Of a stretch of DNA of 7,541 nt, positions 6,553 to 7,541 are shown in pieces. The notes under the pieces are model-generated. The model had not been told where the DNA came from. It saw only the letters and a program-made list of their open reading frames with translations, and did not search any database. The stretch covers positions 1 to 7,541 of the forward strand of contig JAEXSY010000166.1 of assembly GCA_023440105.1 (NCBI GenBank). Direction: 5' to 3'. Origin of the DNA: Bacillota bacterium. Lineage in GTDB: Bacteria; Bacillota; Clostridia; Clostridiales; Clostridiaceae. Each line of letters opens with the position of its first letter. The stretch's first letter is position 1. Position numbers and translations under genes: made by a program.

Positions 6553-6819
6553 ATGAAAGTAAAGAAGGTACCTATGAGAATGTGCAATGGGTGTATGGAA
6601 ATGAAGCCTAAAAAAGAGCTCATAAGAATAGTAAAAAATTCTGAAGGAATATTAAGTGTTGATTTAACTGGTAAAAAGCCTGGAAGAGGAGCGTATATCT
6701 GCAGAGATGCTCAATGTCTAGAAAAGGCTATTAAGTCTAAGAGGATCAACAAAAACCTAGAGACAAATGTCAGTGAAGAAATATATGCTAACTTGAAAGA
6801 GCAGATTACTAATGGATAA
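6553..6819 (+). CDS. ylxR: YlxR/RnpM family RNA-binding protein
   Basis: This is a small basic protein of the YlxR (DUF448) family, 88 residues, always found between nusA and infB in Firmicutes. The Bacillus subtilis homologue has been reported to bind the RNase P RNA (renamed RnpM), and a nucleoid or regulatory role has also been proposed. Family marks are R-M-C-x2-C at 9-14, PK-ELIRIV at 19-27, D-x2-GK-PGRGAYIC at 37-50 and a second cysteine pair C50/C55. Four cysteines in a C-x2-C and C-x4-C layout suggest a zinc or structural metal site; some homologues lack them. The ribosome binding site is GAGGTGA (6542-6548), four bases before the ATG. The last eight bases overlap the start of ylxQ. 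Confidence 0.96.
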   Translation: MKVKKVPMRMCNGCMEMKPKKELIRIVKNSEGILSVDLTGKKPGRGAYICRDAQCLEKAIKSKRINKNLETNVSEEIYANLKEQITNG

Positions 6820-7126
6820 CTTTTTACGTTTCCTATCCCTGGCCAAAAAGTCTGGACACCTCATTGAAGGATATAATAACTCATTAGGAATAATGAACAA
6901 AAAGAAGATATATTTAGTAATAATGTCAAAAGAGTTATCCTCAAACTCAGAAAAAAAATTTACAAATTATTGTGATGTTAAAAACATTACAAAAATTAAA
7001 GCTTATTCTAAAGAGGAATTAGGAATGGCTTTAGGTCGCCAAGAGGTAAAGATAATTTGTGTAACAGATGCAAATTTAGCAAAAAAGCTTATCTCTTTAG
7101 CAGAAGACGCACAAACAAAAAGCTAA
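6812..7126 (+). CDS. ylxQ: L7Ae-family ribosomal protein-like YlxQ
   Basis: This is a 104-residue member of the L7Ae/L30e family, whose proteins bind kink-turn RNA; the exact RNA target of YlxQ is not well established. The family pattern is visible: FLSLAKKSGHLIEGYNN near 7-23, a YLVIMSKELSSNSEKK block at 34-49 that corresponds to the conserved LV-x-A-D-S-NT region, C54, and ELG-ALGR near 69-76 before VTDANLAKKL. It begins with ATG inside the end of ylxR, with an 8-base overlap (6812-6819). Only a weak GAAAGAG lies ten bases upstream, so it probably depends on ribosomes finishing ylxR. The infB start follows 15 bases after its stop. Confidence 0.94.
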   Translation: MDNFLRFLSLAKKSGHLIEGYNNSLGIMNKKKIYLVIMSKELSSNSEKKFTNYCDVKNITKIKAYSKEELGMALGRQEVKIICVTDANLAKKLISLAEDAQTKS

Positions 7127-7129
7127 ACG

Positions 7130-7136
7130 GGGGTGA
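7130..7136 (+). promoter_or_regulatory. Ribosome binding site fixing the TTG start of infB
   Basis: GGGGTGA lies five bases before TTG at 7142-7144. No in-frame ATG occurs until codon 23, inside the conserved IF2 N-terminal domain, so the TTG is the only start that leaves that domain whole. Confidence 0.82.
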
Positions 7137-7141
7137 AGTAT

Positions 7142-7541
7142 TTGTCAAAAATCAGAGTGTATGAATTGGCAAAAGAGCTTGGAATATCAAGCAAGGATTT
7201 AATAACTATGCTTATGGATGAGTTTAGTATTGAAGTAAAAAACCACATGAGTGTCATAGAAGATGAAGATGCAGAGTTAATAAAAGAGTTACTTAACGAT
7301 AAGGAACCCACTAAAGTTTCTGAGGAAGAAGGAAATAAAACTATAGTGGATGAATACGAGGAGATTTTAGCAGAAGAGGTTAATAAACCCTTTAAGAGAA
7401 ATAAGAAAAGAAATAAAAATGATTCAAGAAGTGATAATTCTGAAGATATGGAAGAAGAAGAATCTGTTTCTGTTTTAGAAATAGGAGAAACAATCACTGT
7501 TAAGGATTTATCAGAAAAACTTAAGAAGCCTTCTGCAGAAG
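7142..7541 (+). CDS. infB: Translation initiation factor IF-2, N-terminal part
   Basis: IF-2 is the GTPase that brings formyl-Met-tRNA to the 30S subunit and promotes subunit joining. Only the first 133 codons are in the window; the frame is open to the right edge and the G-domain lies beyond. The first IF2_N domain is clear: KIRVYELAKELGISSKDLI at 3-21, then a VKNHMSVIEDEDAE block at 32-45. A charged linker follows, with acidic stretches at about 60-80 and 101-107 around a basic patch NKPFKRNKKRNKN at 81-93. A second IF2_N domain begins at about 112 (LEIGETITVKDLSEKLKKP). The two-module N-terminus is usual for Firmicutes. It starts with TTG behind a good ribosome binding site. Usual downstream genes are rbfA and the nanoRNase gene, outside this window. 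Confidence 0.96.
   Translation, partial: MSKIRVYELAKELGISSKDLITMLMDEFSIEVKNHMSVIEDEDAELIKELLNDKEPTKVSEEEGNKTIVDEYEEILAEEVNKPFKRNKKRNKNDSRSDNSEDMEEEESVSVLEIGETITVKDLSEKLKKPSAE

Noticed and set aside
7123..7497. A 124-codon frame on the minus strand, rich in Ser
   Set aside because: It is the antisense of the infB N-terminus. The Ser richness mirrors Glu/Lys codons of the charged linker, and infB in that place is certain.
1..7541. Mobile element, CRISPR array, phage or defence island
   Set aside because: No transposase, terminal repeats, spaced direct repeats or tRNA were found; every coding region fits a conserved housekeeping cluster apart from the single permease gene.

Overview
The window is a piece of a conserved housekeeping cluster from a low-G+C, Gram-positive-type bacterium, most likely a member of the Clostridia. 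The grounds are the AT-rich sequence, strong AGGAGG-type ribosome binding sites, a TTG start on infB, a NusA without the C-terminal repeats seen in proteobacteria, and a gene order that runs cdsA, dxr, rseP, ispG, then rimP, nusA, ylxR, ylxQ, infB. I cannot name the genus. All ten genes are on the + strand; cdsA is cut at the left edge and infB at the right edge.

Region 1 (1-1483). The C-terminal half of CdsA (phospholipid precursor synthesis) ends at a clear intrinsic terminator. Next comes a very AT-rich membrane protein gene of the AI-2E/YtvI-like permease family, which sits between cdsA and dxr. Its start is probably 548 rather than the first ATG at 536.

Region 2 (1493-4728). dxr, rseP and ispG are tightly packed. 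Dxr and IspG are the MEP-pathway (isoprenoid) enzymes, and RseP is a site-2 intramembrane protease. The dxr and rseP ribosome binding sites each contain the stop codon of the preceding gene (TAGGAGG), which implies translational coupling and a single transcript that includes the permease gene.

Region 3 (4729-5004). This 276-base gap lies where many Clostridia carry polC. It holds no gene I can support. It does hold a candidate extended -10 promoter embedded in a dyad, a GC-rich hairpin followed by an interrupted T-tract (a candidate NusA-sensitive attenuator), a second candidate promoter, and a very strong rimP ribosome binding site.

Region 4 (5005-7541). The rimP-nusA-ylxR-ylxQ-infB operon links ribosome maturation, transcription elongation/termination and translation initiation. 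nusA overlaps its ribosome binding site with the rimP stop codon, ylxQ overlaps ylxR by 8 bases, and infB starts at TTG.

I found no mobile element, CRISPR array, tRNA, rRNA or novel defence-like system. The features most worth following up are the regulatory gap upstream of rimP and the permease inserted at the cdsA-dxr junction.
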